From NCBI RefSeq assembly GCF_027595985.1, contig NC_073305.1, positions 111,382,535 to 111,446,534 of the forward strand: a stretch of 64,000 bases of DNA, given 5' to 3'. The notes under the pieces are model-generated. The model did not search any database and was not told the origin of the DNA. It saw only the letters and a list, made by a program, of their open reading frames with translations. The position numbers and the translations under genes were made by a program. This document shows, piece after piece, positions 35,869 through 47,509 of the stretch. This DNA is from Sorex araneus (lineage: Eukaryota; Chordata; Mammalia; Eulipotyphla; Soricidae). Within the stretch, counting starts at the first letter, position 1; every line of letters starts with the position of its first letter.

Positions 35869-36084
35869 AAATATTCAAGAATATTCAATATTAAATATAA
35901 CTCCAAATTATTTGCCTCTATGCTACTATGTTGCCTCTTTGTTATTTCTAAACTGAGACTATAAGGTGAGGACCCCTTGGATCTGTGAGCTGTAACAGTT
36001 ACCATTTGGGGAGTTAGTTGATGTTATAAACTGAACTATTGTTATATTTATATTTATATTGTTATTGTTATATTTAAATTTATT

Positions 36085-36252
36085 TTTATTTGTTTTTTGG
36101 GCCATACCCAGTGATGCTCAACTGCAATTCTTAGCTCTGTGTTCAGCAATTACTGTTGGTGATGCTCAGATCATATGGAATTCTGAGGATCAAAGCCAGG
36201 TTGGCTGCATGCAAGACAAGTGCCTTGCCTGATGTACTATTCTCTCCAGCCC
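36085..36252 (-). repeat. Old reverse SINE
   Basis: TTTTTTGGGCCATACCCAG to TATTCTCTCCAGCCC in reverse. Confidence 0.8.
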
Positions 36253-36309
36253 TAATAATTTCAACTTCAGGACTAGTGTGTTAAAACTCAAGGAATATGT
36301 GTGTCTCTC

Positions 36310-36778
36310 TCTTTCAGACATAGAAGGACTGCACTTATTTATAGAGTATAGAATAACATCACATGAGGCTGACACCCAAGGACAGTAGATACAAGGGCCA
36401 GGAGGATTGCCCCATAGCTGGAAGACTGCTTAATGAGCAGAGGGAAGAAGGCAGATGGAATAGAGAAGGGATCACTAAGAAAATGATGGCTGGAGGAATC
36501 AGTCGGGATAGAAGATGTGTGCCGAAAGAAGATAATGGACCAAACATGATGACCTCTCAGTGTCTGCGTTGCAAGCCATAATTCCCAAAATTAGAGAGAG
36601 TATGGGGAATACTGTCTGCCATGGAGGCAGGGGGAGCGTGGGGAAGGGAGAGTATACCGGGGATATTGGTGGTGGGGAATGTGCACTGGTGGAGGGATGG
36701 GTGTTTGATCGTTGTGTGATTGTGACCCAAACATGAAAGCTTGTTACTATCTCACAGTGATTCAATAAAATTTTAAAA
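36310..36778 (+). mobile_element. L1 3' UTR fragment, sense
   Basis: CAGACATAGAAGGACTGCAC onward, then GGATGGGTGTTTGATCGTTG and GTGATTCAATAAAATTTT at the A-rich end. Confidence 0.82.
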
Positions 36779-36784
36779 AAAACC

Positions 36785-37705
36785 AAAACAAACTTAAGGA
36801 GTAGGGCAGCTAGTTTCAGTGGTTTGGGAAAAGAGCTGGTTTCAAATAGATTGAGACTAATGGGCAATTTTGGCATGGGTTGTGAATAGGTTCAGCATTT
36901 AGAGAGCAGAGTTACAGGTCCAATGTTAAGCTCTATCCCACAGGTTGTGATAGGTGGGCCCTAATGTAGAATAGATATGATCTAGGGGGCTGGAGGAAGA
37001 GTGGGGTTGTATTTGCTGATGGAAATTAAAAGGGAAGACAGCAATAAAGAGGTGAGAAGTGGGTATGCAAATATGATTTACATCTCATTGCCCAGGGATA
37101 GTGAGAGAATAAAAACTAACCTTTGAGTGCCTTCACTGCTCTCTCTGATTAAGGTTCAATGGAACCCTTACATTCTTTTCGCATGACTTCATTTTGCTAT
37201 CTCACAAATCCTTCTCACAATCCTTCCCAGGCTTTCTTTTTCTCTCTTTTTTTTTTTTTACAAGTTACATAGACCTTGTCCTGTTTTACTTCTTGATCTT
37301 GTCCTTGGCATCAGGAGTTTCTCATTATAATACTAGTACATAGGATGGGAACCACTGTCAGGGAGACCAGGAGAGGTTCATGTGCAGTGTATTTTAAGCT
37401 TAGTTTTCTCTCTTCACTTTTGTTCTCCAAGGCTTTATACCCGCTATTTTGTTTTCTTGCTTCTGCTTTTCTATAAAGCTGACTCCATTTATCCTGCAAC
37501 ATAATTTACTAACTCATTCTACAATGTAAACTAACTATTTTACCTCTTATTATGCTACTTCTCAACAAACTTACTTTTTGAAGCAATCCTAATAAAAGGT
37601 ATGGGTTGCAAAGAACAGATATAACACTAAGACTTAATCCCTTACTAAGCTGACATGCCCAGACAGGTGCTAGGAAGGATTATGTGTTTGTCACTGAACT
37701 CCCAT
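36785..37705. other. Unique spacer
   Basis: No gene or repeat was recognised, apart from a T-run near 37245-37260. Confidence 0.5.
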
Positions 37706-37707
37706 CT

Positions 37708-37862
37708 CTGGGCTGGAGAGATAGAACAGGGGCAGTGCACTTGCCTTGGAGGTGGCTGATCCAGGCTCAGGTCCCCTGAGCACTGCATCAGGAGTGATCC
37801 CTGAGCATGGAGCCAATAGTAAGACCTCAGTTCCTCTAGGTGTAGCCTCAGAAAACCCACCA
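37708..37862 (+). repeat. Old SINE
   Basis: GGGCTGGAGAGATAGAACAG, then GAGTGATCCCTGAGCATGG. A G homopolymer of about 14 bases follows at 37927-37941. Confidence 0.8.
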
Positions 37863-38046
37863 AAATACCAAAAAAATTTCCTGGGCTGCAAAGGCCACAC
37901 AAAGGGCTAAAGCACATGCTTTGCAATGGGGGGGGGGGGGGAGGATGTCCAGGCACTTCAAGGTCCCCAAACACCAGGCCAGGAGGAGTCCCTGACCATT
38001 ACTTTTAGTTTTATTATGTGGTCCCCAAATCAAAACACTGAAAATA

Positions 38047-38215
38047 GGGGCTGGAGCGATAGCACAGCGGGTAGGGCGTTTGCCTTGCACGCAGCCAACC
38101 CTGGTTCGATTCCCAGCATCCCATATGGTCCCCCGAACACTGCCAGGAGTAATTCCTGAGTGCAGAGCCAGGAGTAACCCCTGTGCATCGCCAGGTGTGA
38201 CCCAAAAAGAAAAAA
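38047..38215 (+). repeat. Young SINE with 15-bp target-site duplication
   Basis: Full-length consensus-like copy flanked by AAAACACTGAAAATA at 38032-38046 and 38216-38230. Confidence 0.95.
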
Positions 38216-38230
38216 AAAACACTGAAAATA

Positions 38231-39185
38231 AATACTAATGGAAACTAAGGGCTATTAATGGATTCAAGCACTTAAAAAGAAATTACCAGCAATTTGGAAG
38301 GATTAGATAACTGGGAAACTTCACCCCTTCCACAGTCCATTGCTAAGGGGACTCTAAACAGGATCCGTAAAGCTCTGTAGCCACACAATGATTTTCCTTG
38401 TTATCCAACGTGCGTCAGAACTTTGGGTTTTAATTAGAGCCATTAGTAATTATGGATGGGAGAGAGGAAAACCTACTTTACTGTCTGAGGTTTTTTGTTG
38501 TAACTATCACAGTTCTGATATTTCTGATCTAAATACACTTATGAATTTTTCATCTTTATGTAGAATTGAATATACCTGCCATGAGCATGGTTAATTACAA
38601 AATGGATTACAGGATCCTCATCAAAGTAGGATGTACTTTCTTATAAGTAATGTTTAAGGCTTGACTTTTCTTATGTTACGGAACCACTCATGGTTATGGT
38701 TGGCTTGAACCACACAATTGGTTGTCAAAAGGACAAAGAGGGGAGGGGAAGTGGTAGGCTCGCAGATAAAAACTACATGAAACTGCATCCAAATAATAAA
38801 AATATTTATAACTTAAAAATTCTTTCACAATAAAAAATGTAAACTATAATGTTCTTTCTACCCTTAGGAAAAAGACATTTAAAAATGATAAATGTCAAGA
38901 CATCAATTACATTTTTTATATTTAATTTTTGCATTTTATATCTGTTACCCATAATTTCACAAATCTTATTTCTTTATATTTTATAACTGTTGTTTTATTT
39001 TACTTCATGCTTACTGTTTTTGAATTGTACTTACTGGAGTTTGGTATTTAAAACCTGGAATATGGTTAGTTCACACTAATACAGTTAATACAGTTAAATG
39101 TAAAGCATATCAAAGTTTGAAGACTTCACATAGAAAAATTATTTTTATTGCTACTTTAGGTATGTTAAACTATATAACTCAAAAT
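38231..39185. other. Unique AT-rich spacer
   Basis: No gene or repeat was recognised. Confidence 0.5.
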
Positions 39186-39189
39186 GTTG

Positions 39190-39470
39190 CATATTTGATG
39201 GTCACTTACTACCTGTATTGCAAACCATATCACCCAAAAGAAGAGAGAGAGTAAATGGGGAATGTGCTTGCCACAGAGGCGGGCTGTAAGGGGTATGGGG
39301 GGTGGGGATGGGGTAGGGATGGTGGGAGGGATACTGGGAACATTGTGGTGGAGAATGGGCAGTGTTGGAGGGATGGGTATCACTATCTTAATGAGACATA
39401 ATCACAAAAGTTTGTAAGTCTGTAACAGTATTTCATGGTGATTCATTAAAAAACATTTAAAAAATTTGCA
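39190..39470 (+). mobile_element. L1 3' UTR fragment, sense
   Basis: TTGCAAACCATATCACCC, a G-rich run, GGAGGGATGGGTATCACT and GTGATTCATTAAAAAAC at the A-rich end. It lies just beyond the inferred CEP162 polyadenylation site. Confidence 0.82.
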
Positions 39471-39514
39471 TATTTTTAAATCTTTTCAAGCAAGTCTAAT
39501 AAAGTTAAAAATCA

Positions 39515-40336
39515 TATGTGGCTTACCAATATAGTTTTATTGGGCAATGTTAGCTCAAAACACTTGTAAACAAAGCGGCTACCATATTAATTTACTAGTG
39601 TCTTATATACCCACCATCTTCTTTTTTACCATAACAATTCAGCTTTTATGCATCCTTTGCTTTCTGAAAAATATATTACTTTTAAATAAATAAAAATGAT
39701 ATTTGTAATTTAGAATTTCAATAAATGATTAGCATTTAAGACACATACAATGAAAGATTAAAATAAAGTAATAAACCAAATTTCTGACTAAGTATAAAAT
39801 ATATTTTATACCTTGTGTCAGTGTAAAAACGAGGCACTTCAAGGTAGAAGTGGAAATCTGGAAGAATACAATCATCACTGTTTTCTTGTGCAGAAGTGAC
39901 AAGTCTTGCTAAATTTTTGTGGAAGGTACATTTTTGTACTTGGCTAACTGTTAGTGTGACTGTCCACACCACTGCATTCACATACTTGTTTCCAGGAGAA
40001 AGAAGTGCAATTTTTCTGGCACCAGGAATTAACAACACCTAACTGGTCAAAATGTTGGTGTGGAAAAATTATCTTTCTTTCCATACCTATGGGGTCCACA
40101 TATAAGGCTTTTTGCACTAAATCTCATTCTAATGGTCTGATATTAAAGGACACATAAATTATTTAAAATGTGACAATAATTTTCAGTAAAATACGTTATA
40201 ATGCTCTTTTTCTCTTGGCAAAGGGCAATTTATTTTGAAATGTTGCTTTTGTGTTTGTTTTCAGGAAACATTGCGCACACCTGTTTTCAAAGGCTTCCTT
40301 TTGATTGTGACACAATTTCAGATGCAATACAAATTC
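39515..40336 (-). other. CEP162: CEP162 3' untranslated region (inferred extent)
   Basis: This is about 0.8 kb of largely non-repetitive sequence after the CEP162 stop. On the minus strand the first AATAAA is at 39541-39536, so cleavage near 39515 is likely, just before an L1 3' end. A 100-codon open frame at 40038-39736 lies inside it. It resembles no family I know and is probably a chance reading. Confidence 0.5.
39536..39541 (-). terminator. Candidate CEP162 polyadenylation signal
   Basis: AATAAA on the minus strand lies about 800 bases after the CEP162 stop. It is the first canonical hexamer I see downstream. Confidence 0.45.
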
Positions 40337-40546
40337 CTAGTAATATTCTGGTACATTAACTTCATCTGCAAAAGCAACTGGTACAACAACCCCCTGCTGG
40401 TGCAGCTCTCGAAGAACATCCAGTATTGAGTCTAGTTCTCTGCGGAAATGATCTAGTTCTCGGTTCTTCAATTGTGCAAGTCTTTTCCATTTTTCAATTT
40501 CCTTGTTTTGCTCAGTTTCTACTACTTGGCGTGTCTGCTGTATTAT
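40337..40546 (-). CDS. CEP162: CEP162 last coding exon (C-terminus)
   Basis: This is the final exon of centrosomal protein 162, a microtubule-binding coiled-coil protein that marks the distal end of centrioles and helps assemble the ciliary transition zone. On the minus strand an acceptor (TTTTTGGTAG) precedes an exon encoding 69 residues. It starts IIQQTRQVVETEQNKEIEKW, passes through AQLKNRELDHFRRELDSI and VLRELHQQGVVVPVAFADE, and ends VPEYY before TAG at 40339-40337. It is in phase 0 with the upstream exon at 42089-42223. The heptad-rich first two thirds are coiled coil and the last 20 residues are not. The frame is intact. Identity is near certain. Confidence 0.96.
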   Translation of the reverse strand: MIQQTRQVVETEQNKEIEKWKRLAQLKNRELDHFRRELDSILDVLRELHQQGVVVPVAFADEVNVPEYY

Positions 40547-41214
40547 CTACCAAAAAGAAAATTCAAATTATTGTTAGAGTTCATAGTGTTTAGGGTAAAG
40601 AACACTTGGAGGACCTCCAGGGCGAATGTGGAGCAAATGTAAGCTGTATGTCAGAGATATCGGAGCACTGGGAGCAGAGAAATCCCGACAGCACGCTAGT
40701 GGCTAGATTTTTATCTCCATTTCACAGGTAGGGAAATGGAGGCACTGAAAAGCTTAAAAAAAAAAACTGCCAATGGTCAGCTATAAGCACTGGATAGAAA
40801 CTCAGGATTCAATCCCAGGTGGCCTGGCCCCAGAGTTCCTGCTCTTAACTACCCCATTTATGTTTGGCTCATATGGATTGATTTTCTCAACTGTGAAATG
40901 AAACCCTCTCCAGAGTTAACTTACAATACAGCTCTTATGACTTCAAAGTACTGTACTACAAAGAGAATTTGAGTTATAAGCATTACCAACCACAGAAGGC
41001 TAAGACATAAAAATAGGGGCACAAAAACAGTGTTTCTTAATAACAAGCATGCTTATCCCTCCTAAGATAACTTAGAATTTTGATTGAGTATAGAATAACA
41101 ATTTTAAAATAGGAATGACCCAGAAATACTGTGCAAAAAAGGTGAGTGGGTTAAGGGAAAATAAAAATGCTGTATGATTAAAGACAGCGAGGGTTCCTGT
41201 GGTAGTGAGATCCA

Positions 41215-41600
41215 CCATGAAATTGTGCATACTTTTGGTGCGTTTTCAGAATATATTACACATTGAAGCCTTAACTCTCAGTCTGGTTATATTTGGAGTA
41301 AGGAACAATGGTTGAGTGAGATGATGAGGAAAGGACCCTAATCAGATGGATAAGTCTCCTTATGAGATAGCACACAGTTCTTGTGCTCGATCTTCTCCCT
41401 TTCTCCATTCACAAAGTATATATACCAACACAGGCAATAAGCAAGTCAGAAAATACTTATACCAAAAACCAATTCAGCTACAACCATAATACTATACTTC
41501 TATTCTTCAGAACTGTGAGAATATGGATTATTTTCTTAACTGCCCCTTCTGTGGTGCGTGGTGATGGTAGGTAGAACAAGCAAACTGCTCTAATAAAGCT
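41215..41600 (+). repeat. Ancient MaLR LTR-like repeat (MLT1-like)
   Basis: CATTGAAGCCTTAACTCTCA, then GGTTATATTTGGAGTAAGG, TAAGTCTCCTTATGAGATAG and the end TTCAGAACTGTGAGAATATG match, in order, the landmarks of MLT1-type LTRs as I remember them. Inside a CEP162 intron. Confidence 0.65.
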
Positions 41601-41764
41601 AAATTTCAGCACCCAGGCAGATGAATAAAAATAATAGCCTTTTTTCAGTTATCTATTATTTTATCTGTTTTTAATTAAGTGCATCAATTATAATTATCAC
41701 TAGTGTTACACATAAAGTTTAAATTTATAAATTTGAAATGATTGTTTTAATGCGTAATCACTTC

Positions 41765-41852
41765 TGATAGAGCTGGGTGGAAAATGCTGGGGATTAAACA
41801 CAAGTCAGCCACATGCAAGGCGAGTGCCCTACCCACTGGACTATCCACAATC
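41765..41852 (-). repeat. Partial old reverse SINE
   Basis: CAGCCACATGCAAGGCGAG, then GCCCTACCCACTGGACTATC in reverse; head end only. Confidence 0.55.
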
Positions 41853-42028
41853 CACTGTATAACAATTTATATACCCATCTATAATTAAGAACAGTATACA
41901 ATTTGAGATTGAAAGTCTTATGTCAACAGCTCCAGATTTATTTGTCACAATAAAAAATAAAACGGAACCACAGATATTTTATTAGGAATGACAAAATCAA
42001 AGTAAGATAGAGGCACTTTAAAAAGTTA

Positions 42029-42061
42029 TATAATTATTTACTTCTTAAGTAAATAATTATA
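42029..42061. repeat. Perfect 14-bp inverted repeat (hairpin) in a CEP162 intron
   Basis: TATAATTATTTACT (42029-42042) is followed by a five-base loop and then AGTAAATAATTATA (42048-42061). It starts 27 bases into the intron after the donor of the exon at 42089-42223. Confidence 0.9.
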
Positions 42062-42088
42062 CAGATATAAAACATGATTTTACTTTAC

Positions 42089-42223
42089 CCGTTGAAGTTC
42101 CTGCTCTCTTTGCTCATGTCTTATTTCCATCTGTTTAATTTTCTTTTCTAAGCCCGTGAAATGTTTCATTTCTGGTGTATGATTTTCTTTGGCTTCTTTC
42201 AATTCTTCGATAAGTTTTGTAAT
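42089..42223 (-). CDS. CEP162: CEP162 internal coding exon (coiled coil)
   Basis: This 135-bp, phase 0/0 exon encodes 45 residues. It begins [19 protein letters not shown] and ends with [14 protein letters not shown]. It is flanked by an ATTTTAG acceptor and a CGG|GTAAAG donor on the minus strand. The composition is charged and heptad-like, as expected for the C-terminal coiled coil used in centriole targeting (family knowledge). It joins without gap to the exons at 47411-47509 and 40337-40546. A perfect 14-bp inverted repeat lies 27 bases into the intron downstream of its donor (42029-42061). Confidence 0.95.
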
Positions 42224-42289
42224 CTAAAATTGAAGTGTTTAGTAATTAAAGATTACAGTTACAAGGGAATAATTACAAAATTTTAAATA

Positions 42290-42424
42290 ATCTTTTTTTT
42301 TTTTTTCAGAGGAGAGTGCTGGGACACACCTGGCAGTGCTCTGGAGACCATGTGGTGCTGAGGATTGAACCCAGATCTCCTGCATGTGAAGCATGCACTC
42401 AGCCCACTGAGCTATCCCTAGACG
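42290..42424 (-). repeat. Old reverse SINE
   Basis: Poly-T, then GGCAGTGCTCTGGAGACC, ending GAGCTATCCCTAGAC. Confidence 0.75.
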
Positions 42425-42935
42425 CTTAGGCAAGAATGTTCACTATATCTTGAATACATAGGGAAGAGGCATTTGTTAACAACAAAGGTATTTTGAGTAT
42501 CAGAGTTACTATTTGCATTCCCTGTGTTCAGGAAATAATGGATTTTCTGAGTTGGTTCTGAAGAGATCTTATACATTGCAAATGTTTGTAATACTGGAAT
42601 ACTTTCTGCCCTTCCTGCATATTAGGTAATATAAGAACAATATAGCACCCCTCTTTTTTGGCAGTCAACCTTGCTATAAGGTTTTTGCCAAAAGGGCAGT
42701 TACGAATACATTTAAAGTAGTGAACATAGTATAGAAGAGAGTTCAATAAATATTATTGTTCTTTATTCAATTCCCTATAATTCTATTTATCTCTTAAAAC
42801 TTATTATATACTTATAGCAAGTCAGTCCAAAATATGCACGCATATTAATAAAGTGGAGCTATGAAGTAATGTGGGGCTCTTTCTCCATTGGCTGCTGTCT
42901 TAGGTCATCAGGATAGAGATGAAGCCAGTCTCTGG

Positions 42936-43062
42936 GGTTGCTCAAAGAGGCAGAGTGCATAGCACTGCCTGGTTCCCGAGCACTGCTGAGAGCAGCCCCA
43001 CACATTCTCCAAGAGTAGCCCCTGAATACCACGGGGGGTGGTCCAACCACAAAAACAATAAA
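42936..43062 (+). repeat. Old SINE, diverged
   Basis: GGTTCCCGAGCACTGCTGAG, then AAGAGTAGCCCCTGAATACC. Confidence 0.55.
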
Positions 43063-43274
43063 GCAAAGGCAGGGTGTCTTCCTCCTTAGAGGTTAGAGTC
43101 CAGTGCAGTACCTCCTTCCCATGGCTCAAAGAGAAAACTAATATCTTTAGAGTACCAAAGTGAAAAACTGAGGAAATTAAATTATGTTTTATATGTGAAC
43201 AACCAGAACCTAGTAGAATAATGCAGATAATATGAAATGGCCACAAACAAAACCACAAACTCTTTCTAAGGTAG

Positions 43275-43905
43275 GTTAAAAATTTTTTTTGGATCATTGT
43301 GAATTCCCAAATTGCAAAGTTATTCATGATTTTTAGGCATACAACATTTCAACACCACTCCCTTCACCAGAATCCTCTTCTCTCTACTGATGTCCCCAGT
43401 TTTCCTTGTAACCCCAGATCTGCCCCTCTATCGCAGGCACTTTCTCCCATTTTCTTTTTTTAGTTTGAGGCATAGCGATTTGCAAAACTGTTTCTGAAAG
43501 CATATCATGCATATCAGCTTATACTTTCATTCAGCACCCAATTCTCATCCAAACTTGACCACTTCCCAGTGTCATAATGGTTCCTTCCCTGTCCTATACA
43601 CCCTCCCACCTCACCCCCGCAGTACACACACACACACACACACAACACACACACACACACACACACACACACTGTGACAAGTTTCCTACAAAGGAACAGT
43701 ACTGCTGTCCCTTGGTTTCTATTGTTTTTGGATATTATTCTCCTATAATGTTTCTTTATACTCTGCAAATGAGTGCAATCATTCTGTGTCTCTCTCTCTC
43801 TCACATTTTACTCAGCATGATACTATGTCCATCCATGTATAAGCAAATTTTGTGACTTTTGCTGTGTAGTATTCCATTGTGTTTATGTTCCTAAAGCAGT
43901 TTTTA
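43275..43905 (-). mobile_element. L1 3' fragment, reverse, with (CA)n in its 3' UTR
   Basis: T-rich start, CACTCCCTTCACCAGAATCC, GAGTGCAATCATTCTGTGTC and TTTGCTGTGTAGTATTCCAT are the L1 3' end in reverse. A CA microsatellite sits at 43622-43672. Confidence 0.82.
43622..43672. repeat. (CA)n microsatellite
   Basis: About 24 CA units with one AA interruption. Confidence 0.96.
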
Positions 43906-43911
43906 AAATAT

Positions 43912-44080
43912 GAGGGGATCAGAGAGATAATAAAGTGCGTAAGGTGCTTGCCTTGCACATGGCTGACCTGGGTTTGATCCCCAGAACCTTATATAACACC
44001 CATTACACTAGGAGTTATCTCTGAGCACAGAATCAGGAATAAACCTTGAGGACCACTGGAAGTGGTCAAAAAAAAAAAAG
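43912..44080 (+). repeat. Old SINE
   Basis: GGGGATCAGAGAGATAATAA, then GCTTGCCTTGCACATGGCTG and a poly-A end. Confidence 0.8.
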
Positions 44081-44103
44081 ACTATAAAAAAAGCACAAAC
44101 TGT

Positions 44104-44156
44104 ATATATATACATATATATGTGTGTGTGTGTGTGTATATGTATATACATATGCA
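44104..44156. repeat. (TA)n/(TG)n compound microsatellite
   Basis: TATATATATACATATATATG, then about eight TG units, then TATATGTATATACATATG. Confidence 0.9.
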
Positions 44157-44177
44157 AAGCAGAGGCAAATCAAAATA

Positions 44178-44342
44178 CTTTTATTTCTTGGTACAGCCAC
44201 ACTCAGCTGTGCCCAAGCTTATTCCTGGTTCTTCATTCAGGGATCAAGCCTGGTGGTGCGTGAAGGGGGATGTGGGTGGGCAGGTGGTTCTGGAGATCAA
44301 ACCAGGGCTGGTCACATAATCTCTGCACTATCTCTCTGGCTT
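44178..44342 (-). repeat. Old reverse SINE
   Basis: GCCACACTCAGCTGTGCCC to CTGCACTATCTCTCTGGC in reverse. Confidence 0.72.
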
Positions 44343-44960
44343 CTGTAAATTTTTAAATGACTAAAAGTGATTTTTAATTGTTTTGGATAACATCTCTAGC
44401 CACCACTGTCTCATGATATTCAAAAGGAAACTACTTCTGGTATACCAGCTGGGAAATTCTTACTCGGACAAGTGAAAGAAGCAATTAGATGATTGAGAAA
44501 TCTACTATGGGGTTGTACAATAGAGTTCACAAGGAGAGTCACCCAACTGGAAGCTGAAAAGGGCAACAGGTCTGAGGGAGCTGTACTTAAATGGAGGCTT
44601 CACAGGCAGAGGTGGGCTTATCATGTGCTATGCTAAGCACTTTGCTGATGTCTCAGTTAATTTTATGCATAAAGTCAGCCATTAATTTACTCATCTAATC
44701 CCCCAAAACGATAATTTCCATGGGAGCAGGAATGTCATCTATTTTATTCTCCTCATTTTGCTTAGTACTTAGACCTGTGTACAGCATGGCAGGTGTTTAC
44801 CAATATTCATAAATAAGTGAATATATCTTTGACTGACCAAAGAGACATTCATTAGTAAATTACATAAATTCAGTTCAGGACAAAGCACTGACAGATTTTG
44901 CTTGTACTGACTTAAAAGCAACTTTAAGTTCACTAGCTGTGCTAGTTCACTAGCTGTGCT

Positions 44961-45403
44961 ATTTTTTAGGGGTGGGGTTGGAAGAGGGCTTCCAATGTAG
45001 TGCTCAGGAGATACCAGGGGCCCCTCTTGGGCAAGCTGGTGGATGGTTCAGTGCACAGGCCTTTGGGTATGATGCATCACAGGTCCTGCAGTGCCAAGGT
45101 ACTCAAGTCACCTGGGTGATGCTATGTGCCAGCTGCTGCACATCTCTGGCCCCTGTTGAGCTATGTTTTAATATACTTACATTTTAATAAACTCACAGTG
45201 CATGGAGTCAAGAAGGTGAACACTGTAATTTAATTTTGTTCCTGTGTTGTGGGCCATATCCAGTGGTGCTTGGGAGCTACTCTAGGCTGTGTTTAGGAGT
45301 CATTCTCTGAGGTGCGCAGAGGACCAGGTGGTGCCCGGGATTGAACTTGGGTTACCTATATTCAATGCATAAACTCAATTCTTTGAGGTACCTATCTGGA
45401 CCT
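44961..45403 (-). repeat. One or two old reverse SINEs
   Basis: A clear copy is at about 45237-45403 (GGGCCATATCCAGTGGTGC to GTACCTATCTGGACC). A poorer one is at about 44961-45165, just after a 17-bp tandem duplication (AGTTCACTAGCTGTGCT twice, 44927-44960). Confidence 0.6.
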
Positions 45404-46518
45404 TGCATGTTTCATTGATCTATTTTCACTTTTGGCGTGGGGCAGGGCAGCACACCTGGCTCTTGCTTAGCGGGTCACATCTGACTCTGTGACTCAATAT
45501 TTACTTGAACTTGCTAGGGAGTTTTACAATGGCAATCAACATCTGAAATCCAGATTTTATCATGAACTTTATAATCATTCTACTTCACTCATAAAATAAT
45601 AGTAGCTAGCTACAGAATATTTCATATAAATTATATGGATTTTGATTCTTTTCATGAATGGTCAGAGTAGCCTGTCTTATTTGAGAAGTCAATCTCTCAT
45701 GTTAATGAAAACTTAGTAGTATTATAAAGATTAAAACAAAACAAAACAAAATCTCACTGATGGAAGCAATTTGACCAGTCAAAATGCATATAATAATGCT
45801 TAATTGAAAAATAAAAAGTAACAGCATTATTTCTCTAAGTTGTTGATAGGGAATCTGAGTATAAATTGAAGTTCTTTTTCTTTATCCTTAGGGTACAAGG
45901 GAAAAATTAACAGTAGTTATTGTTGGAGTCAACTCAGATGGAAAAATAAAATCTAAAATCTAAAGTGCCAAAACATGAAATTATCATCTTTTTACCAGAA
46001 TATTTAAAAAACACAGGTGTGAGGAATACACACCCGAGCAGCATCAACTGAATGAAGATACATGCTAAATACATGTTTGAGCTATGATGGACAAGTCTTT
46101 AAAAGGAAATTTTCTTAAGCTCTATATGAATATTTTAAAAACAAAGCTTGGGATGCTGCTCAGAAAATACTCGCCTTGCATTCAAACCTGATTCAATTGC
46201 TGGCACCAAAACACCCTTCCCAAATGAAAGAAATAAACAAACAGTCAAAACTCAACATTTTACCATTGTTTAAAAATGTTTTTAAAAGCAAAATGCTTTC
46301 ACATGGAGCCATGAAGAGTCAGTGATTTATCTCCCCTCCTCCTTTCCATCAACTTCCAGAAAAAAACAAAAGCCGAAGGAAACCACTATTTCCTGCCTAA
46401 CAGCTCTGCAGGACTACAGATCTGGAGAGGGGAAACAAACAAGATGAATGGAGACTGCCTAGTTTGTTGCCTAGAGAGACAGTGTCACAGCCAGTTGCTG
46501 TATAGATGAAACAATTTT

Positions 46519-46694
46519 GTTTGTTTGTTTGTTTTTTGGGTCACACCTGGTGATGCTCAAGGGTCACTCCTGGCTCTGCACTCAGGAATTACTCCTGATG
46601 GTGTTTAGGGGACCATATGGGATGCTGGGAATTGAACCTGGGTTGGCTGCATGCAAGGCAAATGGCCTACCCGCTGTGCTATTGCTTCAGCCCC
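46519..46694 (-). repeat. Young reverse SINE with 15-bp target-site duplication
   Basis: Reverse copy with a (TTTG)n tail, flanked by AGATGAAACAATTTT at 46504-46518 and 46695-46709. Confidence 0.94.
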
Positions 46695-46902
46695 AGATGA
46701 AACAATTTTTTGAGCTCCTACAGAAGTCAGAAAAAAGTTGGTATCTTCAAACCAATCTGAGAAAGAAAAATCTTGTAACACAGAGGGAATCAGGGATCTC
46801 AGTGGTGTCCTAGCAATGAGAAGATATTAGACCTGTTACAACAGCTAGCATAGATATGCTCCTTATTAAAAGATTATCATTATCTTTATTGAAGAGACAG
46901 AA

Positions 46903-46914
46903 TAGGAATCTCTC

Positions 46915-46963
<49 letters not shown>

Positions 46964-46975
46964 AACACACACACA
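46903..46975. repeat. (TC)n(AC)n compound microsatellite
   Basis: About 20 TC units run directly into about 14 AC units. Confidence 0.95.
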
Positions 46976-47410
46976 GAGGTGTATATGTGTCAAAACACAG
47001 GAAGCATAGCCTATCTGGTTCTTCACATTTTCTAAAATAAAGTATCTTAGAGTGATAATGATGGTGAGTTTCAGGAAGATCTATTTCCTGTAACAGTGTT
47101 ATTAGTGATGCAGTATGACCATCATGATTGTTTTCTTTACAGAGTAGTATTAGTACTTCATGCAGATATGGTCAGAGCCATCCAATTTCACCTCCTGAAC
47201 AGGCAAGAGATTTCTTCAAAAAATACCCAACCAACTGCTCAAAAAAATCTCAACAACAAATACAAACATATGAATAACTTAAGCTCATATTTATATTGTT
47301 TTGACAGATTGTCTATATGCAGTTAAGTCAAAAATATTAAACAAATATGACTATGACTGAAAATGGCTAACAAAAGTCTACATCAGCCCTATATTTTGTA
47401 TATTTCCTAC

Positions 47411-47509
47411 CTCTTTTTGTAAAATTTCTTCTCGAACTTGAGAAACTGCAAGAGACTCTTGTTTTTCCTGCAGCTCATTAACTTGACTTTGGAAATGTTT
47501 TATAAGTAC
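47411..47509 (-). CDS. CEP162: CEP162 internal coding exon (coiled coil)
   Basis: This 99-bp, phase 0/0 exon encodes 33 residues, starting VLIKHFQSQVNELQEKQESL and ending REEILQKE. The minus-strand acceptor is TTTCCTAG and the donor GAG|GTAGGA. It continues directly into ITKLIEEL of the exon at 42089-42223. Charged coiled-coil composition, intact frame. Confidence 0.95.
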
